DNA of 64,000 bases from VXNE01 sp965205735 (lineage in GTDB: Bacteria; Pseudomonadota; Gammaproteobacteria; Pseudomonadales; Azotimanducaceae). The notes below the pieces were generated by a model. The model saw only the letters and a list, made by a program, of their open reading frames with translations, searched no databases and was not told the DNA's origin. Position numbers and translations under genes: made by a program. This document shows, piece by piece, positions 1 through 7,303 of this stretch; the first letter of the stretch is position 1, and the number at the start of each line of letters is the position of its first letter. The stretch spans positions 1,488,001 to 1,552,000 of the forward strand of contig OZ242179.1 of assembly GCA_965205735.1 (NCBI GenBank), read 5' to 3'.

Positions 1-860
1 TCATGGCGAATGATGACGGCGATCAACCCCAGCGCGGCGCCCAGCGCGAGGGCGCCCACATCTCCCATGAACACTTGCGCCGGATAGGTGTTGAACCAGA
101 GAAAACCGAGACCGGCGCCGATGAGCGCACCGCAGAACACTGCCAGTTCGCCGGCACCGGCGACGTAGGGAATACGCAGGTAGTTCGCGAATTCGACGTG
201 TCCGGCCAAATAGGCGATGAATCCCAGCCCGGCGCTTACCATGACCGCCGGGAGAATGGCGAGGCCGTCGAGACCGTCGGTCAGGTTGACCGCGTTGCTC
301 ATGCCGACGACCATCAGGTAGGTGAGAACGACGAACCCCACGCCGAGGGGCATGGCCACCTCCTTGAAGAATGGCACGATGAGGCTCGTGTCCGTCGCTG
401 TCGCAGCGAGTTTGTACAGAACGACGGCGACGGTGAGGCCCACGACGGATTGCCAAAAGTACTTCCAGCGCGCCGACAGGCCCTTGGAGTTGCCCTCCGA
501 CACCTTGAGGTAGTCGTCGTACCAGCCGATCGCGCCGAAGGACATGGTGACCGCCAACACCATCCAGACGTGCCGGTTGGCCGGATCGCACCACAAGACC
601 GTCGTCAACAACGTGGTCACGAGGATCATGGCGCCGCCCATGGTCGGGGTGCCGGCCTTCTGCAGATGGCTCTCCGGCCCGTCCTCGCGAACGTTCTGGC
701 CGATCTGGAAATGGGTCAGCTTGCGAATCATGAGAGGCCCGAGCGCAAGCGATATGGCCAACGCGGTCAGCGCACTCACCATGATTCGGAACGTGATGTA
801 CTGAAAAACGGCAAAGACGCCAAGGTATTCGGCCAGGAACTCCGTGAAGCGCAGCAGCAT
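1..860 (-). CDS. mraY: MraY, phospho-N-acetylmuramoyl-pentapeptide transferase (cut by window edge)
   Basis: Transfers phospho-MurNAc-pentapeptide from UDP to undecaprenyl phosphate, making lipid I at the inner membrane. The reading frame starts MLLRFTEFLAEYLGVF and contains family landmarks: FQIGQNVREDGPESH near residue 60, KAGTPTMGG, the DDYLK acidic motif, and NAVNLTDGLDGLAI. The start at 860 is supported by a GGAG seven bases upstream. About 286 of the usual 360 residues are in the window; the C-terminus lies to the left. It follows murE on the same strand with a 120-base gap, although murF normally sits between them. Confidence 0.95.
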   Translation of the reverse strand, partial: MLLRFTEFLAEYLGVFAVFQYITFRIMVSALTALAISLALGPLMIRKLTHFQIGQNVREDGPESHLQKAGTPTMGGAMILVTTLLTTVLWCDPANRHVWMVLAVTMSFGAIGWYDDYLKVSEGNSKGLSARWKYFWQSVVGLTVAVVLYKLAATATDTSLIVPFFKEVAMPLGVGFVVLTYLMVVGMSNAVNLTDGLDGLAILPAVMVSAGLGFIAYLAGHVEFANYLRIPYVAGAGELAVFCGALIGAGLGFLWFNTYPAQVFMGDVGALALGAALGLIAVIIRH

Positions 861-926
861 CTAGTGCTCCATCAAGCCCAGATCTACGGACATCTGCGGA
901 TCTTTTTGGCCCCTGAATAGTTTTCT

Positions 927-947
927 TGCGAGGGGTATCCCCTCGCA
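927..947. repeat. Family A palindrome, single copy, in the murE-mraY gap
   Basis: A single hairpin, GCGAGGGG-TAT-CCCCTCGC, with T/A flanks. It lies in the 120-base gap where murF would be expected. The same hairpin recurs many times in this window. No linker unit is attached here. Confidence 0.8.
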
Positions 948-980
948 GCCACACTCGAATTGTTGGACTTGACAAAGCAA

Positions 981-2411
981 CTAGCGGGCCCTCCCGTCCA
1001 GCGCGGCCTGCGCGAAGCGCAGGTCGCTGTGCGGGATACGCTCTCCCGCAATGTCCTGGAAGTCTTCGTGGCCCTTGCCCGCCACAAATACGACATCCCC
1101 GGTTTCGGCCCGCTCGATGGCCAGCCTCACCGCCGCTGCCCGGTCCGCTTCGACGGTATGGAAGGTGCGCGACGTAAAACCGGCGACGATATCGGCAATG
1201 ATCGAGTCCGGGTTCTCGGTGCGGGGATTGTCCGAGGTGACAATCGCCTCGTCCGCTCCCGCTTCCACGGCTCGCGCCATCATCGGGCGCTTGCCCGGAT
1301 CGCGATCGCCGCCGCAACCGAACACGCATATCAGACGACCGCCGAGATGCTGGCGCACCGCGGCGAGGGCGGCGGTGAGGGCCGCAGGGGTATGCGCATA
1401 GTCGACGAAGACCACTGGACCCCGACAGTTCGGCGACGCCACGCGCTGCATGCGACCCGGCACCGGCACCATGCAACGCATGGCCGCCACCGTTTCTTCC
1501 AACGGCTTCCCGGCGAGACAGACCGCAGACAGGGTTGCCGCAGCGTTGTAGAGGGAAAACTGGCCGTAAAGCGGCAGCCAAAAGCGGCTATCGCCCCAGG
1601 GCGTATGCCAACGGCCCGTAATGCCGTGCGGGTGGAATCCTGCGTCCGACCACGACACCGCGGCACCCGCAGACTGGCCGTAACCGATCGTTTCGACCTT
1701 GAGTTCCGCCGCGAGACTCCGGCCCAAAGAATCGTCCAGGTTGACGATGACGGTGCCGAGGGAGGCTGTCTCGAATAGCCTGCGTTTCGCCTCGGCATAG
1801 CGCTCCATGGTGACGTGGTAATCGAGATGGTCGCGCGTAAGGTTGGTGAACGCCGCTATGTCGAAACGCACCGCCGCCACGCGATCCTGGGCCAGCGCGT
1901 GCGAACTGACTTCCATCGCCACGCACCTGTGGCCCTGGCCGCGTATGGCTCCGAGCCGACGCTGGACGGTTACCGCGTCCTCGGTGGTCAACTTGCTGCG
2001 ACAAAGGCGCGAGACGTCGCCCCAGCCGATCGTGCCCATGTACGCGGCATCGTCCAACAGCGAAGCGCACTGATAGGCGACCGATGTCTTGCCGTTGGTG
2101 CCGGTGACGCCGATACAGGTGAGCGCGGCGCTCGGATCGCCGAAGTACCGCGCGGCTATCTCCCCTTGCCGGACTCGGAGGTCGCTCATCACGACGTTTG
2201 GAATGCGGGCGGCGACGGGTCGCTCCGAACACACCGCGGCAGCGCCCCGGGCAACCGCTTCTTCTACATGGCGATGGCCATCGTCCGCCTCGCCCGCGCA
2301 GGCGAGAAACAGATCCCCGGGCGACACCCGCCTGGAGTCGTTGGCGACGCCTGTGACGATGATCGCGCCACCTGCGCCGAGAAGTTGGTCAAGGGTGTTG
2401 GCAGCTGTCAC
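981..2411 (-). CDS. murE: MurE, UDP-MurNAc-tripeptide ligase (meso-DAP type)
   Basis: ATP-dependent cytoplasmic ligase that adds the third residue to UDP-MurNAc-L-Ala-D-Glu. At 476 residues it has family-typical length. The P-loop GVTGTNGKTS is at residues 101-110. The substrate motif DNPRTEN at about 394-400 is the form found in enzymes that use meso-diaminopimelate, so the peptidoglycan should be DAP-type. The start codon overlaps the ftsI stop by four bases (ATGA), indicating translational coupling in the dcw operon. Confidence 0.96.
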   Translation of the reverse strand: MTAANTLDQLLGAGGAIIVTGVANDSRRVSPGDLFLACAGEADDGHRHVEEAVARGAAAVCSERPVAARIPNVVMSDLRVRQGEIAARYFGDPSAALTCIGVTGTNGKTSVAYQCASLLDDAAYMGTIGWGDVSRLCRSKLTTEDAVTVQRRLGAIRGQGHRCVAMEVSSHALAQDRVAAVRFDIAAFTNLTRDHLDYHVTMERYAEAKRRLFETASLGTVIVNLDDSLGRSLAAELKVETIGYGQSAGAAVSWSDAGFHPHGITGRWHTPWGDSRFWLPLYGQFSLYNAAATLSAVCLAGKPLEETVAAMRCMVPVPGRMQRVASPNCRGPVVFVDYAHTPAALTAALAAVRQHLGGRLICVFGCGGDRDPGKRPMMARAVEAGADEAIVTSDNPRTENPDSIIADIVAGFTSRTFHTVEADRAAAVRLAIERAETGDVVFVAGKGHEDFQDIAGERIPHSDLRFAQAALDGRAR

Positions 2412-4078
2412 GCCATACGTCCGGTTGAAGACGGATCGAGATGATCCGGGGCGATGCCAAGAATGCGCAGCGCGCGCGCCATAATTCGCGCGAACACCGG
2501 CGCCGCGACGCTGCCGCCCCCGCTTGCCGCGCCGCGGGGTTCGTTGATCACCACGACAAGGACGATTTTCGGATCCGCTGCCGGCGCGAAGCCGGCGAAC
2601 AGGGCAACATGCCGCGCGTCATCGTATCCGCCCGCGGAAACCTTGCGCGTGGTCCCCGTCTTGCCCGCCACGCGATAACCTCGGACCTTCGCTTTCGGCG
2701 CCGTCCCGGTTGCGCTCACGACCTGCTCGAGCATCCGCGACACCTCGCGCACGTGGCGCTCCTCGAACACTCGGATGCCGGCCAGATCCGTCGTCTGCCG
2801 GAGCACGCCCACCGAACGTCGCACGCCGCCCGACGCCAGCGTCTGGTAGCACCGCGCAAGCTGCATGGGGGTGACTGTCAAACCATACCCGTAGGCCAGG
2901 GTCGCGCGACCGATCGGCTTGTCCAGATCCTCGGCAGTGAGTACGCCGAACGTCTCTCCCGGCAGGCCGGATCCCGGCGGTTCGCCAAAGCCCGCGCGCA
3001 CCAGGACATCGAACACCGCGTCCTCGGGCAAACTCAGGGCTACTTTCGTGATGCCGACCTGGCTCGATTTCGCCAGCACCTCGGAGAGCGTGAGCACGCC
3101 TCGATTGCTGGGATCCTCGATCAACTTCCTTCCTACCGAAACATATCCCGGCGATGTATCCACTATCGTCGTCGGCGTATAGAGACCGCTTTCCAACGCC
3201 GCCAACGCGGCGAGCGGCTTGATGGTCGATCCCGGCTCGTAGGTATCGGTCACGGCACGGTTGCGGACACCCGAGGAAGTCCGTTCCGCGGCATTGTTGG
3301 GGTTGTAGGAAGGCTGGTTCGCGAGCGCCAGGATCTCGCCCGTGCCGGCATCCAGCATGACCAGCGAGCCCGATTCCGCGTTGTTATGTTCGACCGCCGA
3401 CTTCAATTCGCGATAGGCCGAGAATTGCAGCCTGAGATCGAGACTCACGATGATGTCCGTGCCGGGATCCCTCAAATCGAGGACTCCCAGTTCCTCCACC
3501 GTGCGGCGGTTGTTGTCGAGCAACACTCGCTTGCTGCCCGGCGTCCCCTTGAGCAAGCTATCGAACGTGAATTCGATGCCTTCCTGGCCGACATCGTCGA
3601 TGTTCGTCATGCCCACGACGTGCGCCGTTGTTTCGGCGGCGGGATAGAACCGCCTGTATTCGGAAAGCGATCGGACGCCCGCGATGCCGAGTTCCAGGAC
3701 GGCTCGATTCGTGTCCGGACCGACGTGTCGCTTGAGATAGGCGAATCGCTTGCCCGCGCTCGCCAGGCGGCGTTCGAGCGCCGCGGGCGAAACCCCCAGG
3801 ATCTGACCAAGCGCGACTACATCCTCGGTGGAAAGTTTCGTCTCGCTCGGATCGACCCAGATCGAATGGACGGGCGTGCTGACCGCCAGAAGTTCGCCAT
3901 GCCGGTCGTAGATGACCCCGCGATGCGCGGGTATGCTCACAGTGCGCACGGCAATGGCCTCGCCGCGCTGCTTGAGGAAGTCTCGCCGCTCGGTCACGCT
4001 CAGGTAGGCGACGCGCGAAAGCAGCCCCACGACCGAGATGATGAAGAACCCAACCAGGATGTAGTGGCGCCAATTCAT
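2408..4078 (-). CDS. ftsI: FtsI / PBP3, septal peptidoglycan transpeptidase
   Basis: Class B penicillin-binding protein that cross-links septal peptidoglycan. It has one N-terminal membrane segment (about residues 6-27), a dimerisation/pedestal region, and a C-terminal transpeptidase domain. The catalytic SxxK is STIK at 284-287 and the KTG box is at 473-475. The SxN motif reads S-S-Q at 338-340, with glutamine replacing the usual asparagine. Length is 556 residues. It overlaps the ftsL end by four bases. Confidence 0.95.
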   Translation of the reverse strand: MNWRHYILVGFFIISVVGLLSRVAYLSVTERRDFLKQRGEAIAVRTVSIPAHRGVIYDRHGELLAVSTPVHSIWVDPSETKLSTEDVVALGQILGVSPAALERRLASAGKRFAYLKRHVGPDTNRAVLELGIAGVRSLSEYRRFYPAAETTAHVVGMTNIDDVGQEGIEFTFDSLLKGTPGSKRVLLDNNRRTVEELGVLDLRDPGTDIIVSLDLRLQFSAYRELKSAVEHNNAESGSLVMLDAGTGEILALANQPSYNPNNAAERTSSGVRNRAVTDTYEPGSTIKPLAALAALESGLYTPTTIVDTSPGYVSVGRKLIEDPSNRGVLTLSEVLAKSSQVGITKVALSLPEDAVFDVLVRAGFGEPPGSGLPGETFGVLTAEDLDKPIGRATLAYGYGLTVTPMQLARCYQTLASGGVRRSVGVLRQTTDLAGIRVFEERHVREVSRMLEQVVSATGTAPKAKVRGYRVAGKTGTTRKVSAGGYDDARHVALFAGFAPAADPKIVLVVVINEPRGAASGGGSVAAPVFARIMARALRILGIAPDHLDPSSTGRMA

Positions 4079-4350
4079 TGCCGAATCCAGGTGACCTCCT
4101 CCGGGAAGTGCATGGACAACGCGTCGTTCGCGATTCGATCCACGTTCCGGTACGACGAGAGCGTTCCCCGCTCCAGTAGCAGTCGGCTATATTCCTCGAG
4201 CAACGCGTCCCGACGCGCCTGCTCCTCGCTCAACCGCGTATAGGCGCCACGCATCTCGTGGGACTTGCTCGCGACCTGCACGCCGGATGCGGCGGCGGCC
4301 GCGCAGATCACGGCGCCGAAGATCCATCGCCTCGGGCTCCGGCGCACCAT
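4075..4350 (-). CDS. ftsL: FtsL, cell division protein
   Basis: Small bitopic divisome protein of 91 residues. It has a basic N-terminus (MVRRSPRRW), one membrane segment at about residues 9-24, then a periplasmic coiled-coil-like stretch (residues 35-65, with LLEEYSRLLLERGTL), as in the FtsL family. The start was chosen at 4350 because it overlaps the rsmH stop as TGATG and gives the usual FtsL length. Position between rsmH and ftsI supports the call. Sequence conservation in the family is weak, so context carries much of the weight. Confidence 0.88.
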   Translation of the reverse strand: MVRRSPRRWIFGAVICAAAAASGVQVASKSHEMRGAYTRLSEEQARRDALLEEYSRLLLERGTLSSYRNVDRIANDALSMHFPEEVTWIRQ

Positions 4351-5258
4351 CACGCGCACTTCTCCACCACCTGCAACATCGCGCTCTGCGCGCGGGAATT
4401 CGCGGCGATCTCTGCCCCCGATGGCCGGGCGTTCCGCACGATGTGTCGGGCGCCGCCGCCCGGTTCCCCGCGAACCGGGAGGCGCCTCAGCACCGGATCG
4501 CCCTGCACCCACGCGCGGAAACGGCGGCGCACCATGCGGTGCTCAATGCTGTGGAAGGAAATCACTCCGAGGCGGCCCCCGAGATCGAGACATGCGAATG
4601 CCGCGTTCAATCCGTCATCGAGTTGGTCAATCTCATCGTTGACGTGTATGCGCACCGCCTGAAACACGCGCGCGAGCGTCTGGCGAAGGACCTGGCGCCC
4701 CATCCCCGCCTCCCGGATCGCCGCCACGAGGTCGAAAGTCCTCGCCAGCGGTCGCCTCCTGACAACGGCGCGCGCTACCCGGGCGGCATGGCGCTCTTCG
4801 CCATAGCGTCGAAATACTTCGGCCAGGTCCTCCTCCTTCGCGGAATTGAGCCACTGCGCCGCCGTGACGCCCTGCTTGCGGTCCATCCGCATGTCGAGCG
4901 GCCCGTCGCGCATGTAGCTGAAACCGCGATCGGGATCCTCCAACTGGTGTCCCGACATGCCGATATCCATCATGACGCCGCTGACCGGCTGGAGTCCCCT
5001 GCGGTGCGCGACCTCGTCGATCCGCGAGAACGATGCGCACTCGACCATCACTCGGGAGTCCGTCCCGGCCAGGCTTAGCGCGTCGGCGACTGCGATCTCG
5101 TCGCGGTCCATCGCCAAAAGTTGCGCTTGCGGCTGCAGTCTGGCGAGCAGCGCTCGGCTATGACCGCCGCCGCCGTATGTCGCATCCACGTAGCTGCCCG
5201 CCGTATCTGTCGTCACCGCTGACACGATTTCGTCCAGCAACACAGGCGTATGGGGCAT
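4350..5258 (-). CDS. rsmH: RsmH (MraW), 16S rRNA m4C1402 methyltransferase
   Basis: SAM-dependent methyltransferase that modifies C1402 of 16S rRNA. It begins MPHTPVLLDEIVSAV, the classic family N-terminus, followed by the SAM-binding YVDATYGGGGHSRALL, then RGFSYMRDGPLDMRMD and later LGVISFHSIEHRMV. About 302 residues. An in-frame GTG at 5285 would add nine residues (MPAVGHGDA), but those residues are encoded by the family B repeat that ends beside this start, so I prefer ATG 5258. The ribosome binding site is weak in either case. Confidence 0.94.
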   Translation of the reverse strand: MPHTPVLLDEIVSAVTTDTAGSYVDATYGGGGHSRALLARLQPQAQLLAMDRDEIAVADALSLAGTDSRVMVECASFSRIDEVAHRRGLQPVSGVMMDIGMSGHQLEDPDRGFSYMRDGPLDMRMDRKQGVTAAQWLNSAKEEDLAEVFRRYGEERHAARVARAVVRRRPLARTFDLVAAIREAGMGRQVLRQTLARVFQAVRIHVNDEIDQLDDGLNAAFACLDLGGRLGVISFHSIEHRMVRRRFRAWVQGDPVLRRLPVRGEPGGGARHIVRNARPSGAEIAANSRAQSAMLQVVEKCA

Positions 5259-5266
5259 GGCATCAC

Positions 5267-5379
5267 CGTGCCCCACGGCCGGCACCTTCGGCTTCGCCCG
5301 TGGCCCGGCCCAACTCTCCGTCCATGGAACAAGCGCCCCTGGCCGCTGGCGCTCCCAGGAGACGCTTGTTCATGCAAGT
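5267..5379 (+). repeat. Family B repeat, full copy, between rsmH and mraZ
   Basis: A two-hairpin element of about 113 bp. The first hairpin has arms CCACGG/CCGTGG around CCGGCACCTTCGGCTTCG. The second has arms close to ATGGAACAAGCG and CGCTTGTTCAT. The full copy at 53431-53541 has CCACAG/CTGTGG in the first stem, a paired change that preserves pairing. It fills the rsmH-mraZ gap and ends nine bases before the rsmH start, so any rsmH leader lies inside it. Confidence 0.75.
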
Positions 5380-5383
5380 CCCA

Positions 5384-5848
5384 TCAGATGGACAGGACAT
5401 CCAGGCCGCCCGAATCGGTCAATTCCGAGGTGATTTCAGAAGCCCCGGCGAGCCAGTTCTCCCGGCGGTCGTGCCAACGCTCTTCGGACCAGATTTCGAT
5501 CTTCTTGCCGATGCCAGCCACGACGAGTCGCTTTTCCAGTCCGGCGAAATCGCGCAGCGTCGGAGGTATCAGCGCGCGCCCGTGGCCGTCGAGCTCGACA
5601 TCCGTGGCGTGTCCGATGAGGAGCCGCTGGATGGCACGCGCGGAAGGCCGCATGTTGGCGAGGGATTGCAGGCGCGATTCAACTTCCTCCCACTCGGGCA
5701 ACGGGTACAGGAGCAGGCACCGCTCGGCCATGTCGATCGTGATGACGACTTGTCCACCGCAGTGGTCCAGCACAATCTGACGAAAACGCGCTGGCAGAGC
5801 CATGCGGCCTCTGGCGTCGAGAGTGACTGAATTGCTGCCGCGGAACAT
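5384..5848 (-). CDS. mraZ: MraZ, dcw cluster transcriptional regulator
   Basis: AbrB-fold DNA-binding protein that represses the dcw operon through repeated TGGG-type boxes at its own promoter. 154 residues starting MFRGSNSVTLDARGRMALP, with the second half-repeat VELDGHGRALIPPTLRDF, the two swapped-hairpin modules of the family. It is the first gene of the minus-strand cluster. An AGGAGG lies 14 bases upstream of the start, a slightly long spacing. Confidence 0.95.
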   Translation of the reverse strand: MFRGSNSVTLDARGRMALPARFRQIVLDHCGGQVVITIDMAERCLLLYPLPEWEEVESRLQSLANMRPSARAIQRLLIGHATDVELDGHGRALIPPTLRDFAGLEKRLVVAGIGKKIEIWSEERWHDRRENWLAGASEITSELTDSGGLDVLSI

Positions 5849-5880
5849 GGTGATGAACGACGCCTCCTACACGTCAATAT

Positions 5881-5914
5881 CCATCGTATACCCTATTGAC
5901 CTACTTTTCCCCAC
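5881..5914 (-). promoter_or_regulatory. Putative MraZ operator and promoter region
   Basis: Read on the minus strand, this stretch contains 10-base-spaced boxes: TGGGG at 5913, TAGGT at 5903, GGGTA at 5893 and TGGAT at 5883. MraZ-binding sites in other bacteria are TGGGN5 direct repeats at the same spacing. A TATACG hexamer at 5890-5885 could serve as the -10. The boxes are degenerate apart from the first. Confidence 0.55.
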
Positions 5915-6007
5915 TTTCGCCTATCCCGACCCCCGACGATAAATGCCTCGCGGGAAGGGTGTCAAGTCAAAATTAACGGGGACAGGCCGGAAATGGTGGC
6001 GAAGGAA

Positions 6008-6362
<355 letters not shown>

Positions 6363-6365
6363 CCT

Positions 6366-6394
6366 ACCATAGCACTTGGCAGGAAGACTGTCGG
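6366..6394 (-). promoter_or_regulatory. Likely rnpB promoter
   Basis: Minus strand CCGACA (6394-6389), 17-base spacer, TATGGT (6371-6366). The predicted start falls at about 6360, exactly the base of the RNase P P1 helix. The -35 hexamer is shared with the D-type repeat hairpin. Confidence 0.5.
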
Positions 6395-6421
6395 ACTTGC
6401 CGCACCAGCGGCAAGATCGAC
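6389..6421 (-). repeat. Family D hairpin element upstream of rnpB
   Basis: Minus strand GTCGATCTTGCCGC-TGGT-GCGGCAAGTCCGACA. Near-identical elements lie at 14093-14180 and 14201-14288, where the stem is CTTGGCGC/GCGCCAAG. The stem differs here by a paired C/G swap that keeps it fully complementary. It sits between rsmI and rnpB and overlaps the rnpB -35. Confidence 0.6.
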
Positions 6422-6469
6422 GGGATGACGGGCGGGCGGGTGGGACGAAGCAATCGGGCTTGGGCGGCA

Positions 6470-7303
6470 CTAACGCGTCAGCGCAACGGCTTGCCGATAC
6501 AACTCGGCTCGGTTGGCGCCAGTCAGCCGTGCGGCGAGGCGCGCCGCGCGCGAGGGCGGCAACTCCTCCAGCAAGACGCCAAGAACTTCGCCGCCGGACA
6601 GCAATGGGCTCTCTTCTCCGCCGCCAGCGAGGATGCAGACGTATTCGCCCCTGGGTGTTTCGATCCCGTCGGCGACGCTGGCCACCGTGCCGTGAACGAT
6701 CGTCTCGAACATCTTGGTAAGTTCGCGACAGACGACGATCTCGCGCTTCGCCGCGCCCAGGTCGAGCAGGTCGCCCAAGGTGTTCACAATGCGATGCGGC
6801 GCCTCGAAAAACACTGTCGCTTCGCGCCGCGCAAGCATGCTCGACAACACCTCCCGCCGACGTTGTGCGCGCGCCGGCAGGAATCCTTCAAACGTAAAGC
6901 GGTTCGCGGCGATGGGCGAGGCGGAAACTGCGGCCGTGACAGCGCTGACGCCGGGAACGGGAACCACCCTGATGCCGCCACCGAACGCCAGGCGCACGAG
7001 TTCAAATCCCGGGTCCGACAACAGGGGAGTCCCGGCATCGGAGACCAACGCCACGTCTGACCCGGCCTTCAGGCGTTCGAACACCCGGCGGCTCGCTGCC
7101 GTTTCGTTGTGATCATGCAGACTGACCAGTTCCGTCGGCACTGCGCCGACGTGGCGCAACAGAGTACGGCAACGTCTGGTATCTTCGCAGGCGACAATCT
7201 CAACCGTCTTGAGGGCATCGACGGCTCGCGCGGTGATGTCCGAAAGGTTTCCAATAGGGGTCGCCACAACAAACAGGCAACCGGTGTTCCGCAAAGCTGT
7301 CAT
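6470..7303 (-). CDS. rsmI: RsmI, 16S rRNA 2'-O-methyltransferase (C1402)
   Basis: Tetrapyrrole-methylase-fold enzyme that adds the 2'-O-methyl to C1402, the same nucleotide that RsmH modifies. It shows LFVVATPIGNLSDITARA at the N-terminus, CEDTRRCRTLL, HDHNE, VSDAGTPLLSDPG, and VPVPGVSAVTAAVSASP, all hallmark RsmI motifs. About 277 residues from ATG 7303; an ATG at 7315 is also possible. Its 5' end overlaps that of the divergent lpoA gene. Confidence 0.95.
   Translation of the reverse strand: MTALRNTGCLFVVATPIGNLSDITARAVDALKTVEIVACEDTRRCRTLLRHVGAVPTELVSLHDHNETAASRRVFERLKAGSDVALVSDAGTPLLSDPGFELVRLAFGGGIRVVPVPGVSAVTAAVSASPIAANRFTFEGFLPARAQRRREVLSSMLARREATVFFEAPHRIVNTLGDLLDLGAAKREIVVCRELTKMFETIVHGTVASVADGIETPRGEYVCILAGGGEESPLLSGGEVLGVLLEELPPSRAARLAARLTGANRAELYRQAVALTR

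Noticed and set aside
2441..4243. 600-codon plus-strand open frame opposite ftsI/ftsL
   Set aside because: It is antisense to clear ftsI and ftsL coding sequence; composition is arginine/histidine-rich as expected from the shadow of high-GC genes.
6985..7015. AGTTCAAATCCCGG, resembling a tRNA T-loop
   Set aside because: It lies inside rsmI coding sequence and no acceptor stem or anticodon arm can be drawn around it.
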